From NCBI GenBank assembly GCA_964581605.1, contig CAZOPF010000171.1, positions 1-7,196 on the forward strand: DNA of 7,196 bases, in the 5' to 3' direction. This DNA is from CAADGU01 sp964581605. Lineage in GTDB: Bacteria; Chloroflexota; Anaerolineae; Promineifilales; Promineifilaceae. Position 1 is the first letter of the stretch. Every line of letters begins with the position of its first letter. The notes beneath the pieces are model-generated. The model ran no database searches, was not told the DNA's origin, and was given only the letters and a program-made list of their open reading frames with translations. Below are positions 1-5,344 of the stretch, piece by piece. Position numbers and translations under genes: made by a program.

Positions 1-1
1 C

Positions 2-589
2 GTTCACCTTTCCCTGCCGGCCGAACCACCCACCCAGGCCGAGGTTGACGCCATCCTAATGGCCACCGACAGCATTATTGGCGACGCCGGCCGGGCGGGC
101 GTTACCCTCATCCTCAACGGCTCTCGCAGCCAGAAGGCGCGACGGCATGGATGGAACAACTTGCCGGAGTCTGGCGCACTCAGCCACCTCACGGCCGTGA
201 CCATCGGCCAGAAAATTGATTGGTGCATTCGCCACGGCTGGCTGGGTTATGAATATACCCGCGACGGCATCCCCCTCCTTTTTCACACCGAAACAGGCTG
301 GGAACGGGTGAAAGTGTTATGGGTCAGGCGCATCCTGGAGTGGTTTGTTACCTGGCAGGCAGAGGGCACACCAGAACAGGTGTGGCCATGCCTGGAAACG
401 ATTGATCACGAGATTAAGTATCTGTTGCTGCAACTGTTGCGCGAACAGCCACAGCCAGAACTGACGCCGGTTTTGTACGCCTGGTTTCCCCATGAAGTCC
501 GAAAAGTGCGTGCCGCCATAAATCATACCTTGCAGAGCTGGGGGTTACGGCCGTTGCCCCATCCCACCAGCACAACCGGCGTTCCATGA
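2..589 (+). CDS. RQC-type winged-helix DNA-binding protein, C-terminal part (5' end outside window)
   Basis: The frame is open from the first bases, so the true start lies to the left; 195 residues are visible. Around visible residues 29-72 the pattern LILNGSRSQKARRHGW...LPESGALSHLT...IGQKIDWCIRHGWL matches the RQC winged helix of RecQ-type helicases (family pattern: GS.S.K, then a short G..L segment, then a helix ending in a G.L turn). It is followed by IPLLFHTETGWE, which resembles the strand and turn after this domain in small helicase-free RQC proteins (the RQC-minor type). The remaining ~100 residues are predicted helical, with several Trp/Leu heptad-like stretches, and are not recognised. 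No helicase motifs are visible, but the missing N-terminus could hold something else. In RecQ the RQC domain binds duplex DNA ends or junctions; DNA binding here is inferred from that fold. The gene ends 20 nt before the promoter of the next cassette. The RQC call is fairly sure; the subfamily is not. Confidence 0.7.
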   Translation, partial: VHLSLPAEPPTQAEVDAILMATDSIIGDAGRAGVTLILNGSRSQKARRHGWNNLPESGALSHLTAVTIGQKIDWCIRHGWLGYEYTRDGIPLLFHTETGWERVKVLWVRRILEWFVTWQAEGTPEQVWPCLETIDHEIKYLLLQLLREQPQPELTPVLYAWFPHEVRKVRAAINHTLQSWGLRPLPHPTSTTGVP

Positions 590-605
590 TGATCAAATCT
601 TGTGG

Positions 606-637
606 CCTTTGACAAACGGCCGTGCCTGCCCCACAAT
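606..637 (+). repeat. 32-nt promoter-region direct repeat, copy 1 (copy 2 at 1482-1513)
   Basis: Positions 606-637 and 1482-1513 match at 29 of 32 bases, and the three differences are all transitions (G/A, C/T, C/T). The repeat spans the -35 hexamer, the ACGGCCGT-containing spacer and the -10 hexamer. Past the -10 the similarity fades, although both downstream genes have a GGAG-type ribosome site and begin ATGACAAC. The copies lie 876 bp apart in the same orientation and flank the small-protein/C39 cassette. Either promoter duplication or insertion of the cassette beside an existing promoter could explain this. Confidence 0.75.
609..637 (+). promoter_or_regulatory. Sigma70-like promoter, copy 1
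   Basis: TTGACA at 609-614 and CACAAT at 632-637 are separated by 17 bp. The spacer contains the octamer ACGGCCGT (616-623). The -35 is a perfect match and the -10 matches 4 of 6 bases. It lies 32 bp before the ATG of the 121-aa protein gene, which has a GAGGAG ribosome site at 657-662. A near-copy lies at 1485-1513 before the DUF4058 gene, which supports a real function for both. Confidence 0.65.
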
Positions 638-668
638 AACCATCAACACACTTTTTGAGGAGCAAGGT

Positions 669-1034
669 ATGACAACTATATTCGTAACATCGGATGCGGA
701 CCAAAAATCGTCGCCCATTCACCTTGATTTTCATGTGCAGGCCACATTGCAAATCACAGCCGAAGATGCGCGTCGCCTTGTAAACCGTACCCTGATCCCT
801 GAACTAGGTACCGGACTTGTCGCGCAAACACCGGAACTTGTAATCAATGGCGAACAGGCATCCTGGCGTGTACCGGTGATGTTATCCTTGCCAGGTTTCG
901 GCAACCTGGGGCAGGTGGGCAACATTCATGTAGACGCCCAAACTGGCAGCTTACAGAGTAACTCGGCCATACAAAAGGAAATTATGCAACATGCCCGCAG
1001 GCTCTATACCGGCGCCACATTACAGACAAAGTAA
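669..1034 (+). CDS. Uncharacterised 121-aa protein, partner of the C39-like peptidase
   Basis: The start at 669 is chosen because GAGGAG sits 6 nt upstream (657-662); the in-frame ATG at 600 lies before the promoter and is unlikely. I do not recognise a named family. The protein has no signal peptide or membrane segment. A beta-rich core (residues ~17-30, FHVQATLQITAEDA) leads to a helix (RRLVNRTLIPELG). A second strand pair follows (PELVINGEQASWRVPVMLSL), then FGNLGQVGNIHVDAQTG. The VGxIxVDAxTG ending is a beta-hairpin pattern also seen in PepSY-like and similar small inhibitory or substrate-like domains, but that resemblance is weak. A C-terminal helix ends the protein. The coding end overlaps the next gene by 44 nt in another frame, which implies coupled translation with the C39-like peptidase. 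It may be an inhibitor, chaperone or substrate of that enzyme; this is inference from context only. Confidence 0.8.
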   Translation: MTTIFVTSDADQKSSPIHLDFHVQATLQITAEDARRLVNRTLIPELGTGLVAQTPELVINGEQASWRVPVMLSLPGFGNLGQVGNIHVDAQTGSLQSNSAIQKEIMQHARRLYTGATLQTK

Positions 1035-1449
1035 CCCAGGCGCCTGTCTCCCAGCCTGTGTCCGAATGGTTCTGGCCTCTTTGGGTGATGACCGCTCAGA
1101 GAAAGAAATAGCCAGAATACTGGGCAGCTATGAATATGGCACACCAGCCAGCCGGGTGAGGCGCTTAAAACGAAAAGGTTATCAGGTTCTCTTTGGTTCA
1201 TTTACATTTGACCATCTTAAAAGCCACTTGAACGCCGGTTTGTTTCCTATCGTTTTTGTCCGGGCAGACATGTTACCCTGGGCCAATTTTGCTGGCTTTC
1301 ATGCCCTGGTCATGGCCAATATCAGCGCAGTTGATGTTGCCTTACTCGATCCAGCTCAGGATTCTGGCCCTACCAGCTTATCAATTGACGGGTTTCTCCT
1401 GGCCTGGGAAGAATTCGACTCTCTGGCCGCAATTATCACAAAGGATTGA
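991..1449 (+). CDS. C39/papain-like cysteine peptidase domain protein
   Basis: This is a 152-aa protein of about the size of one C39-type peptidase domain. The N-terminal motif RQSNPGACLPACVRMVL (residues 12-28) fits the family pattern Q....[D/A]C..AC..M.L, making Cys19 the likely nucleophile. GFHALVM gives His104 and VALLDPAQ gives Asp120, in the correct order and spacing for a Cys-His-Asp triad. A helix with SEKEIARIL (36-44) lies between, as in bacteriocin-processing C39 domains. There are no membrane or ABC transporter segments, so this is a free-standing soluble domain rather than an export-linked peptidase. The ATG at 991 is preceded by AAAGGA 11 nt upstream; no better start exists before the core motif. 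The start overlaps the preceding gene by 44 nt. The substrate is unknown; the upstream 121-aa partner or a signalling protein nearby is possible. A non-catalytic role cannot be excluded. Confidence 0.75.
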   Translation: MPAGSIPAPHYRQSNPGACLPACVRMVLASLGDDRSEKEIARILGSYEYGTPASRVRRLKRKGYQVLFGSFTFDHLKSHLNAGLFPIVFVRADMLPWANFAGFHALVMANISAVDVALLDPAQDSGPTSLSIDGFLLAWEEFDSLAAIITKD

Positions 1450-1484
1450 TTACTTGCTCGCTTGAATAACGCTTCTCTTTCCCT

Positions 1485-1513
1485 TTGACAAACGGCCGTA
1501 CCTGTTCCACAAT
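1485..1513 (+). promoter_or_regulatory. Sigma70-like promoter, copy 2
   Basis: TTGACA at 1485-1490 and CACAAT at 1508-1513 are again 17 bp apart, with ACGGCCGT in the spacer (1492-1499). It sits in the 90-bp gap between the C39 gene and the DUF4058 gene, 26 bp before the latter's ATG. An AAGGAG ribosome site is at 1526-1531. It probably drives DUF4058, EAD-SAVED and cas6 as one transcript, as the gaps after it are 27 and 6 nt with no terminator seen. Confidence 0.65.
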
Positions 1514-1539
1514 CTGCGCAAACATAAGGAGCGTAATGG

Positions 1540-2343
1540 ATGACAACACAAGCAGATATGATCCATTCCCCTTTTCCCGGTATGGACCCCTACACAGAGG
1601 CTCGCTCACTGTGGAAAGGCATCCATACCCAACTCATTGGTGAACTCAGCACCCATCAACTACCGCCGTTACTGGCGCCTGTTTATTTTGTAGACGCCGA
1701 ACCCAGCCTGCAAATACGCAGCCAGCGCGACATCTTTCCGGACATCCAGATTATGGCCTCCCGGCCACCATCGCCTGCCCTTCCACCGGGCACCGGCCTG
1801 GCAGTAGCTGAACCAACAGCGACCGTATTGACATTCCCGGAAGACGACGAAGACGAAGAGGAAGAAAGCGCCATTTTTATTCGTGAAGCCGGTTCAGAGA
1901 GATTGGTCACTGTCATTGAGATTATTTCCTACAGCAACAAAACGGCCGGATCAGAAAAACGGGCGCGTTACCTGCTTAAACGGCGTGAGTTGCTGTCCGC
2001 TGGCGTGCATCTGGTTGAGATAGATTTGCTCCGCTGGGGCAGACGGGTCGTCCCCGCCCTGCCGGATCAGCCGTACCACATTCTGGTCAGTCGGGCCGAC
2101 GAGCAACCCCACAGCCAGGTGTGGTCGTTTGGCCTGGCCGATGCCATTCCCGACACGCCGCTCCCCCTCACGGCGTTGGGCGAACACGTGCCCTTACCCC
2201 TCCAGGCGGCTTTTACCACCATTTACCAGGCGCGGGGTTTTCGCTATCGTCTGGATTACCAGAAAGAGCCGGAGCCGCCCCTGACCCAGGCGGAACGGGC
2301 TTTCATGCACACACAATTGGTGGCCGCCGGTATCCGTCGCTGA
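1540..2343 (+). CDS. DUF4058 family protein
   Basis: The protein has 267 aa. The N-terminal signature HSPFPGMDPYTEARSLW (residues 9-25) is the hallmark of DUF4058, a family frequent in Cyanobacteria, Planctomycetes and Chloroflexota. Further family blocks are IFPDIQI (65-71), VTVIEIISYSNK (123-134), and the RYLLKRRELLSAGVHLVEIDLLRWG segment (residues 143-167, key residues K147, H157, E160, D162). Length is normal for the family. The family's function is unknown. The order PD (67-68), E127, then VEID (159-162) recalls a nuclease-like alpha/beta fold, but the Lys expected two residues after the acidic position is absent, so nuclease activity is only a guess. An unusual acidic run (residues 101-109, nine consecutive Asp/Glu) interrupts the central region. 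The ATG at 1540 has AAGGAG 8 nt upstream; an ATG at 1536 is in another frame. It is likely co-transcribed with the EAD-SAVED gene 27 nt downstream. Confidence 0.9.
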   Translation: MTTQADMIHSPFPGMDPYTEARSLWKGIHTQLIGELSTHQLPPLLAPVYFVDAEPSLQIRSQRDIFPDIQIMASRPPSPALPPGTGLAVAEPTATVLTFPEDDEDEEEESAIFIREAGSERLVTVIEIISYSNKTAGSEKRARYLLKRRELLSAGVHLVEIDLLRWGRRVVPALPDQPYHILVSRADEQPHSQVWSFGLADAIPDTPLPLTALGEHVPLPLQAAFTTIYQARGFRYRLDYQKEPEPPLTQAERAFMHTQLVAAGIRR

Positions 2344-2370
2344 ACCGGCCTGCCCACAACAGGTAAACAG

Positions 2371-3168
2371 ATGAAAAACATTGACTTGATAGAAACGGGC
2401 CTGAATTTATTGAAGGCGCAACCGGGAAATACAACGGCCGTCTCCCCCACCACCCTCCTGCAACGCTACGACACCAATAGCAGCAAACTCCATGCCTATC
2501 TCCTGGCGGCGCGGCTGCCCGCCGACGGTGACGTACAGCGGGATGTGTTACAGCTGTACCGCAAGATGGAACCACTGTTTAATGAAAGCGAACTGCAAGC
2601 CCTCAGCTTTGAGTTGAGCGTGCCTTATGAGGATTTACACGGCCGTGCCTACCCCGACAAACTGCGCGAACTCATCACCTATTTACAACGACGACAGCGC
2701 CTGCCTGATTTGCTCAAAGCCTGCCAGCAGCAGCGCCCCCGTGAAAGTTGGGAATTAAATACCATAAAGGCATCAGAAACGGCCGTGCAGCCGAAACTCA
2801 ACATCGCCGTTGTGGTAGACATTGCCCGGCCCGCCCTACGCAATGTCGCTACTTACTTGGATGATCACAGCCTGGACATGCACTTCATTCTGTTTCGCCA
2901 CGCCGAACCGGGCCAATTTTTTACCCCCCATGATGACTGGCCGGCCCTGGCCATCACCTTTGGCGATGTCATGGCCAGGGTCAAACGGACGTTTGACGGC
3001 GCCAAGAGTCACTTTTTTATGGCCGGGCCGGGAGGCCTGCTGTTTGCTATGGGCTGCATTTGGGGAACGGTAGATGATGCTGTTGTCTATCATTATGAGA
3101 ACAACACCTATCATCCGGTATTGCCTATTACACGAGAGCTGCGAAAAATCATTTCTGGCTGGAATTGA
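2371..3168 (+). CDS. EAD (death-like adaptor) fused to a short SAVED-type sensor domain
   Basis: The protein has 265 aa. Residues ~1-57 are an unrecognised helical N-terminus. Residues ~59-122 carry the pattern MEPLFNESELQALSFELSV, YEDLHG, DKLRELITYLQRRQRLPDLL and the RP..SW ending. This matches the helical effector-associated domains (EADs) that act as homotypic adaptors in bacterial NTPase and caspase-like conflict systems; I cannot assign the EAD subclass. Residues ~140-255 resemble SAVED: LNIAVVVDIARPALRNVATYL, a conserved W190, then SHFFMAGPGGLLFAMGCIWG (213-232) and VVYHYENNTYHPVLPI (238-253). These are the SAVED landmarks HlF.agP..la.a.G and vY.Y....Y.pv. SAVED domains bind cyclic oligonucleotides made by CBASS cyclases or type III CRISPR Cas10. 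Only about one Rossmann/CARF-like lobe is present where SAVED usually has two. No nuclease, TIR or protease domain is attached, so the effector would be recruited through the EAD. Cas6 starts 6 nt downstream. Function is inferred from domains. Confidence 0.75.
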   Translation: MKNIDLIETGLNLLKAQPGNTTAVSPTTLLQRYDTNSSKLHAYLLAARLPADGDVQRDVLQLYRKMEPLFNESELQALSFELSVPYEDLHGRAYPDKLRELITYLQRRQRLPDLLKACQQQRPRESWELNTIKASETAVQPKLNIAVVVDIARPALRNVATYLDDHSLDMHFILFRHAEPGQFFTPHDDWPALAITFGDVMARVKRTFDGAKSHFFMAGPGGLLFAMGCIWGTVDDAVVYHYENNTYHPVLPITRELRKIISGWN

Positions 3169-3174
3169 GAGGTT

Positions 3175-3927
3175 ATGCACACTATTACCTACCTCTTTAC
3201 CCCACTCGATGAGCCGCTGCACGGCCGTCACATTCACGCCCTCGGTCTGCACGGTTTCCTCTTCAACGTCACCGGCCAGACAGACCGTGCCGAGTCCGAC
3301 TGGTTGCACCACCACCTCACGCCACGGCCGTTTACCCTCGTCCCCCTCTACACCGATAATGGCTACCTGGCCGGGCTGCGCCTCTCGGCCCTCACCGACC
3401 GCGCTGCCACCCTGTTCCAGCGTACCGGCGATTGGTTCCAAGATACAGGACGGCCGTGTCACCTGGGCGGCCGTGAATTCATCATCCAGGAAACCCACAG
3501 CGTACCTGGCCCTTCCTGGGCACAGTTAGCCCTCAGCCAGCCCACGCAGCAAATTGGGCTGCGTTTCACCTCCCCTACTGCCTTCAAGCAGGGGCCACGC
3601 CACCTGCCCCTGCCCCTCCCGGCCAACGTTTTCAGCGGCCCCGTGCGCATGTGGCAAGCCTTTGCGCCACCGATGATGACCTTACCCCCCGGTTGGCTGG
3701 ATTGGTGTGCCCAAAACGTTTTTGTTACCCAACATCACATCGAAACCGCCACCGTCACCATAGACAAAAACGAACGCTTCACCGGCTTCGTCGGCGAAGT
3801 CTGGTTCGAGGCGTACCAGGGCAGCGACCTGGAACTGCGCGCCTGGCAAGCCTTAGCCGACCTGGCCACCTTCTGCGGCGTCGGCCATAAAACAACGATG
3901 GGCATGGGCGCCGTAGATCGCCTGTAG
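3175..3927 (+). CDS. cas6: CRISPR RNA endoribonuclease Cas6
   Basis: The protein has 250 aa, a usual Cas6 length, and a two-RAMP layout. The N-terminal RAMP shows GRHIHALGLHGFLF (residues 17-30), matching the Cas6 pattern GR.lHal.L..l. The second half has QIGLRFTSPTAFKQG, then the FP/FS.pv..W segment PLPANVFSGPVRMW. The C-terminal signature TGFVGEVWFEA is followed by LADLATFCGVGHKTTMGMGAV. The glycine-rich loop GVGHKTTMGMG (235-245) is the classic RNA-binding signature. His26, near the N-terminus, is the best candidate for the catalytic general acid/base, though it could also be His21. Cas6 cuts the CRISPR precursor transcript within repeats for type I and III systems. There is no CRISPR array or other cas gene in the window. 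The ATG lies 6 nt after the EAD-SAVED stop; GAGAGG (3167-3172) lies so close to the ATG that ribosomes may re-initiate by coupling. Family assignment is strong. Confidence 0.9.
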   Translation: MHTITYLFTPLDEPLHGRHIHALGLHGFLFNVTGQTDRAESDWLHHHLTPRPFTLVPLYTDNGYLAGLRLSALTDRAATLFQRTGDWFQDTGRPCHLGGREFIIQETHSVPGPSWAQLALSQPTQQIGLRFTSPTAFKQGPRHLPLPLPANVFSGPVRMWQAFAPPMMTLPPGWLDWCAQNVFVTQHHIETATVTIDKNERFTGFVGEVWFEAYQGSDLELRAWQALADLATFCGVGHKTTMGMGAVDRL

Positions 3928-4033
3928 ACATCACCAACTAGCCCCAGAATGACGTGGTCGTTTGCACCGCCAGCCCGCCAGCCTTCGCCGGAACTGGCAC
4001 AAGCCCTGGCCCTTGTTTTGCAAATCCCCGCCA

Positions 4034-4061
4034 ATCGCCGATCTCCCACCTCCTATCTCCG
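4034..4061 (+). repeat. Short degenerate 7-bp tandem repeat in the gap after cas6
   Basis: Four consecutive heptads read ATCGCCG, ATCTCCC, ACCTCCT, ATCTCCG. They lie in a 185-bp stretch (3928-4112) that holds no gene; nothing else stands out there, including no CRISPR-like repeats and no clear terminator. The unit length equals that of the heptads at 5281-5344, although the sequence is different. Confidence 0.4.
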
Positions 4062-4112
4062 CAGGCTTTGCACCAGCCACCTTTGCTTTTCGTCTCATTT
4101 GTCACCTTGTAT

Positions 4113-4525
4113 CTACTTCACAATCACCGGCAGATAGATAAAGAAACCGCTACCTGCCGGTCCATAACTGGTACAGGAAGTTCCCGCGCCGGTTGGCATC
4201 GCCTGTACATTTCCGGCCCGGTCGGCGGCCTGAGTGGCGAAGCAATAATCACCAGGACCCGCCATCGGGCTAAAATAGAAAGTGCCTGATTCGCCGCTTT
4301 GGACTGGCGTGGCCCTCGCCCAAAGGTCCGGTATGGGCCACCTTCAAGAAATGCAGCGCGGGCCAATTCCCCTGGCAGAGCCACGGTAACGCTGGTGCGA
4401 GGCAGGATGGGCATTCCGGGCGTGACCTGTACCTCTTCGTTGACGTGGAAGTAGCTGCCATCAACCCGGGTGATCCTGACATCAACGCCGCTCTGCCCGT
4501 CCTGGCCGGGTGGATAGACAAACAC
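4113..4525 (-). pseudogene. Remnant of a secreted, Ig-like-repeat protein (frameshifted C-terminal part)
   Basis: Two minus-strand frames each carry protein-like sequence. From 4525 down to about 4340 one frame reads VFVYPPGQDGQSGVDVRI and continues with NEEVQVTPGMPILPRTSVTVALPG, a beta-rich extracellular-looking stretch. From about 4343 to the stop at 4113-4115 a different frame reads SGTFYFSPMAG, DYCFATQAADRAGNVQA and GSGFFIYLPVIVK. This second frame looks like an Ig/fibronectin-type last strand (YCFATQAADRAGN) followed by the short hydrophobic tail common on Chloroflexota secreted proteins. It is closed upstream by a TGA at 4344-4346, so a frameshift lies between about 4346 and 4270. The first frame is also closed by TAA directly before the GTG at 4525, and no start with a ribosome site is seen, so the 5' part is missing. 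The parent family is not known. It could still be two unrelated accidental frames, but the tail argues for decay. Confidence 0.6.
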
Positions 4526-4597
4526 GTCTTTTTACCCACCGTTTTGCGTTAAGACGATAGAGGATATAAATGATCACCCCCCACCTAAAGCCTAATC

Positions 4598-4626
4598 TTG
4601 ACCAAATGGGGGAAGGCTGTTACTAT
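4598..4626 (+). promoter_or_regulatory. Sigma70-like promoter for the LysM protein gene
   Basis: TTGACC at 4598-4603 and TACTAT at 4621-4626 are 17 bp apart (5/6 and 4/6 consensus matches). Transcription would start near 4633, giving a leader of about 43 nt before the ATG at 4676, which has GGAGG at 4663-4667. An upstream alternative, TTGCGT (4544-4549) with TATAAA (4565-4570), has a poorer 15-bp spacing. Confidence 0.6.
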
Positions 4627-4675
4627 TTTATGTAAATACTTGGCCCGCCATTTATATGGGCCGGAGGTAGTATCC

Positions 4676-5284
4676 ATGAGCAGTGAATATCCATCAGAAA
4701 TTGAATTTGATGGGCTGGATGAAAATGACAGTCCCGCCGCAGACGTGCGCCCATCGTCACCATACCAAACCGAAGTTGAGCAAGTGGTAGATGCCCGATT
4801 ATCAGCCATACAGGAAGAGAACGCGGCCCAGTTGCGGCGGCGCGAATATCTGAAGTTTGGCATTTTGACCGTGATTCTGTTGGTGGTTGTCATTGTGATT
4901 GCGCTGGCACAACCGTTGATTTTTGATCGCATCGTCCCGGCGGTGATGGGTGGGGATGGCAATACGGCCGTACTGGATGCCCCCACGCCTGATCAAAACA
5001 GTACCGATGGCGCGGCCACGGCCGTACCCCAGGACAACACCCAAAACCTGCCCATCATTTCCGCGCCCGGCAGCAATGATAGCGGTACAGGTGGTGAAGG
5101 AGGCGCGGAAGAGGCGACGGCCGTGCCCGCCCAAATCTACGTCGTGCAACAGGGCGACACCCTCAACAGCATCGCCCGCCAGTTCAACACCACCGTCGAA
5201 GCTATCGTCGCCGCCAACAACATTCAAAACCCCGATGCGCTTTCCGTGGGTGTCACCCTCACCATCCCCCAACCTGTTCAGTGA
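4676..5284 (+). CDS. Single-pass membrane protein with C-terminal LysM domain
   Basis: The protein has 202 aa. The start at 4676 is chosen because GGAGG lies 8 nt upstream; the in-frame ATG at 4598 overlaps the predicted promoter and would add 26 residues that look non-coding. Residues 1-57 are acidic and then charged, ending in LRRRE, a cytoplasmic anchor by the positive-inside rule. Residues ~59-78 (LKFGILTVILLVVVIVIALA) form one transmembrane helix. A low-complexity Asp/Thr/Gly/Asn linker follows, with the tripeptide TAV three times, each encoded by ACGGCCGT (the first inside NTAV). The C-terminus, residues ~153-198, is a LysM domain: YVVQQGDTLNSIARQF, then VEAIVAANNI and GVTLTIP. LysM binds glycans such as peptidoglycan, so the protein probably links membrane to cell wall or sheath. 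No enzyme domain is present. The gene converges on the DnaC-like gene, and its stop codon lies at the first base pairs of the shared hairpin. Confidence 0.9.
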   Translation: MSSEYPSEIEFDGLDENDSPAADVRPSSPYQTEVEQVVDARLSAIQEENAAQLRRREYLKFGILTVILLVVVIVIALAQPLIFDRIVPAVMGGDGNTAVLDAPTPDQNSTDGAATAVPQDNTQNLPIISAPGSNDSGTGGEGGAEEATAVPAQIYVVQQGDTLNSIARQFNTTVEAIVAANNIQNPDALSVGVTLTIPQPVQ

Positions 5285-5344
5285 ACAGTGAACAGTGAAC
5301 AGTGTCCACCGTTCACTGCTTACTGTTCACTGTTTACTGTTTAC
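5281..5344 (+). terminator. Heptad-repeat inverted repeat between convergent genes; three-frame stop and likely terminator
   Basis: The left arm (5281-5304) is three copies of GTGAACA plus GTG. The right arm (5321-5344) is the same heptad family in reverse complement, mixed with TTTAC variants. The arms pair over 24 positions: 21 Watson-Crick pairs and three G-T pairs that are G-U wobbles in the + transcript, around a 16-nt loop. Stops occur in three frames each way: TGA at 5282, 5289 and 5296 on +, and minus-strand stops at 5341-5343, 5334-5336 and 5327-5329. The LysM gene ends on the first + stop, and the DnaC-like gene ends on 5327-5329. A pyrimidine stretch (5345-5355) follows the + side, so it is a plausible rho-independent terminator. 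In minus transcripts the three positions become A-C mismatches and the hairpin is weaker. Confidence 0.7.

Noticed and set aside
605..620. Terminator hairpin for the RQC gene from the GGCC...GGCC inverted repeat
   Set aside because: The stem is only about four pairs plus a bulge, lacks a T-run, and copy 2 of the same sequence has lost the left arm.
600..668. Longer form of the 121-aa protein from 600
   Set aside because: It would span the promoter; the ATG at 669 has a clear ribosome site and matches the ATGACAAC start of the other repeated leader.
2344..2366. Possible third copy of the promoter repeat before the EAD-SAVED gene
   Set aside because: Only CGGCC and CTGCCCACAA-like pieces match; there is no TTGACA at the right distance.
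2836..3498. Minus-strand open frame of 220 codons across EAD-SAVED and cas6
   Set aside because: It lies opposite two recognised genes and has no recognisable domain or ribosome site.
3928..4112. CRISPR array or leader after cas6
   Set aside because: No repeat of 20 nt or more recurs; only the small heptad repeat is present.
4598..4675. Extended N-terminus for the LysM protein from the ATG at 4598
   Set aside because: This start lies on the predicted -35 hexamer and has no ribosome site, while the ATG at 4676 has GGAGG at good spacing.
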